A stretch of 64,000 nt of DNA. Origin: Acidovorax sp. NCPPB 4044. GTDB lineage: Bacteria; Pseudomonadota; Gammaproteobacteria; Burkholderiales; Burkholderiaceae_C. The notes under the pieces are model-generated. The model had not been told where the DNA came from, ran no database searches, and saw only the letters and a list, made by a program, of their open reading frames with translations. The translations under genes and the position numbers were made by a program. Location of the stretch: NCBI RefSeq assembly GCF_028069655.1, contig NZ_JAMCOS010000001.1, forward strand, positions 2,510,001 to 2,574,000, in the 5' to 3' direction. Below are positions 63,637 to 64,000 of the stretch, piece after piece. How positions within the stretch are numbered: the first letter of the stretch is position 1; each line of letters begins with the position of its first letter.

Positions 63637-64000
63637 TCAGACCATGCCGGCCTTGACCATCGTGGCGCGCATGCTGGCGAACTCGGCATCCACGAAGGCG
63701 CCGAATTCGTCGCCCGCGAGCCAGGCGGCTGTCCAGTCGTTCTTCTCCATCGACTCGGCCCAGCTCTTGCTCTTCGTGGCCTGGGCGACCATGTCGATGA
63801 GCGCCTTGCGCTGCTGCGCGCTGATGCCGGGAGGCGCGTACACGCCGCGCCAGTTGCCGATCTCGACGTTGACGCCCTGCTCCTTCAGCGTGGGCACCGC
63901 CGAGCCCTTCAGGCGCTGGCCCGAGGTGACGGCCACGGGCACCATCTTCTTGGTGTTGATGTACTCGGCCATCTCGCTGTAGCCGCCGCCGCCGATGGTG
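63637..64000 (-). CDS. tctC: Tripartite tricarboxylate transporter binding protein, C-terminal part
   Basis: Only the last 121 codons or so are in the window; the gene continues past the right edge. The visible part has the C-terminal pattern of Bug/TctC periplasmic binding proteins: TSGQRLKGSAVPTLKEQG, NWRGVYAPPGIS, a short helix ALIDMVAQATKS, then WTAAWLAGDEFGAFVDAE. It binds the carboxylate and delivers it to TctBA. The order tctC-tctB-tctA on one strand is the usual one. Confidence 0.9.
   Translation of the reverse strand, partial: TIGGGGYSEMAEYINTKKMVPVAVTSGQRLKGSAVPTLKEQGVNVEIGNWRGVYAPPGISAQQRKALIDMVAQATKSKSWAESMEKNDWTAAWLAGDEFGAFVDAEFASMRATMVKAGMV

Overview
The window looks like chromosomal DNA of a Comamonadaceae betaproteobacterium, most like Acidovorax/Paracidovorax. 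This is an inference from the high GC content, dense short-gap gene packing, Tct transport, polyhydroxybutyrate (PHB) genes and an intergenic repeat style I associate with that family. No phage, transposon, rRNA operon or CRISPR array was seen.

Layout. (1) 1-1867: minus-strand nitrate/sulfonate/taurine-type ABC importer genes, continuing past the left edge. (2) 2350-14218: a plus-strand signalling island. It holds a stressosome core (RsbR, RsbS, RsbT), a kinase/PP2C-phosphatase fusion, three histidine kinases (two of them hybrids), then heme oxygenase, a bacteriophytochrome and a lone receiver protein. (3) 14586-26299: a glycogen/maltodextrin/trehalose operon glgC-glgX-treZ-(malQ::treY)-glgA in which all four junctions are ATGA overlaps and MalQ and TreY form one 1660-residue protein. 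(4) 26671-30174: rnr plus an SDR gene on the minus strand, back to back with two tandem tRNA-Leu(CAG) genes. (5) 30508-37207: a DUF349 protein and a giant DUF748/AsmA-like envelope protein, both minus strand. (6) 37677-40794: a lytic transglycosylase with a long structured leader, then glyA under a probable ZTP riboswitch, then nrdR. (7) 41138-50912: an EF-hand membrane protein of unknown function, aroC, a CBS-pair protein, a MetY-type sulfhydrylase with an alpha/beta hydrolase, a class III CoA-transferase, a HAD hydrolase and hemH. (8) 50935-54055: a two-component system followed by a helically phased TTCAT array and a small periplasmic NTF2-like protein. (9) 54419-57069: a phasin-like protein and a 3-hydroxybutyrate oligomer hydrolase (PHB use). 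(10) 57257-61273: a Fur-box-led iron locus (small membrane protein, TonB siderophore receptor, PepSY protein). (11) 61430-64000: tctA-tctB-tctC (tctC cut by the right edge).

Themes. The left third couples environmental sensing (stressosome, red/far-red light) to kinases and sits directly before carbon-storage genes. No sigma or anti-sigma factor is present, so stressosome output probably runs through the PP2C/kinase proteins and phosphorelay. RNA-level signals include the ZTP riboswitch, a 190-nt leader before the transglycosylase, an orphan minus-strand terminator before the DUF748 gene, and a three-copy repeat of about 50 bp just after gene ends. All product names come from reading motifs; no database search was run.
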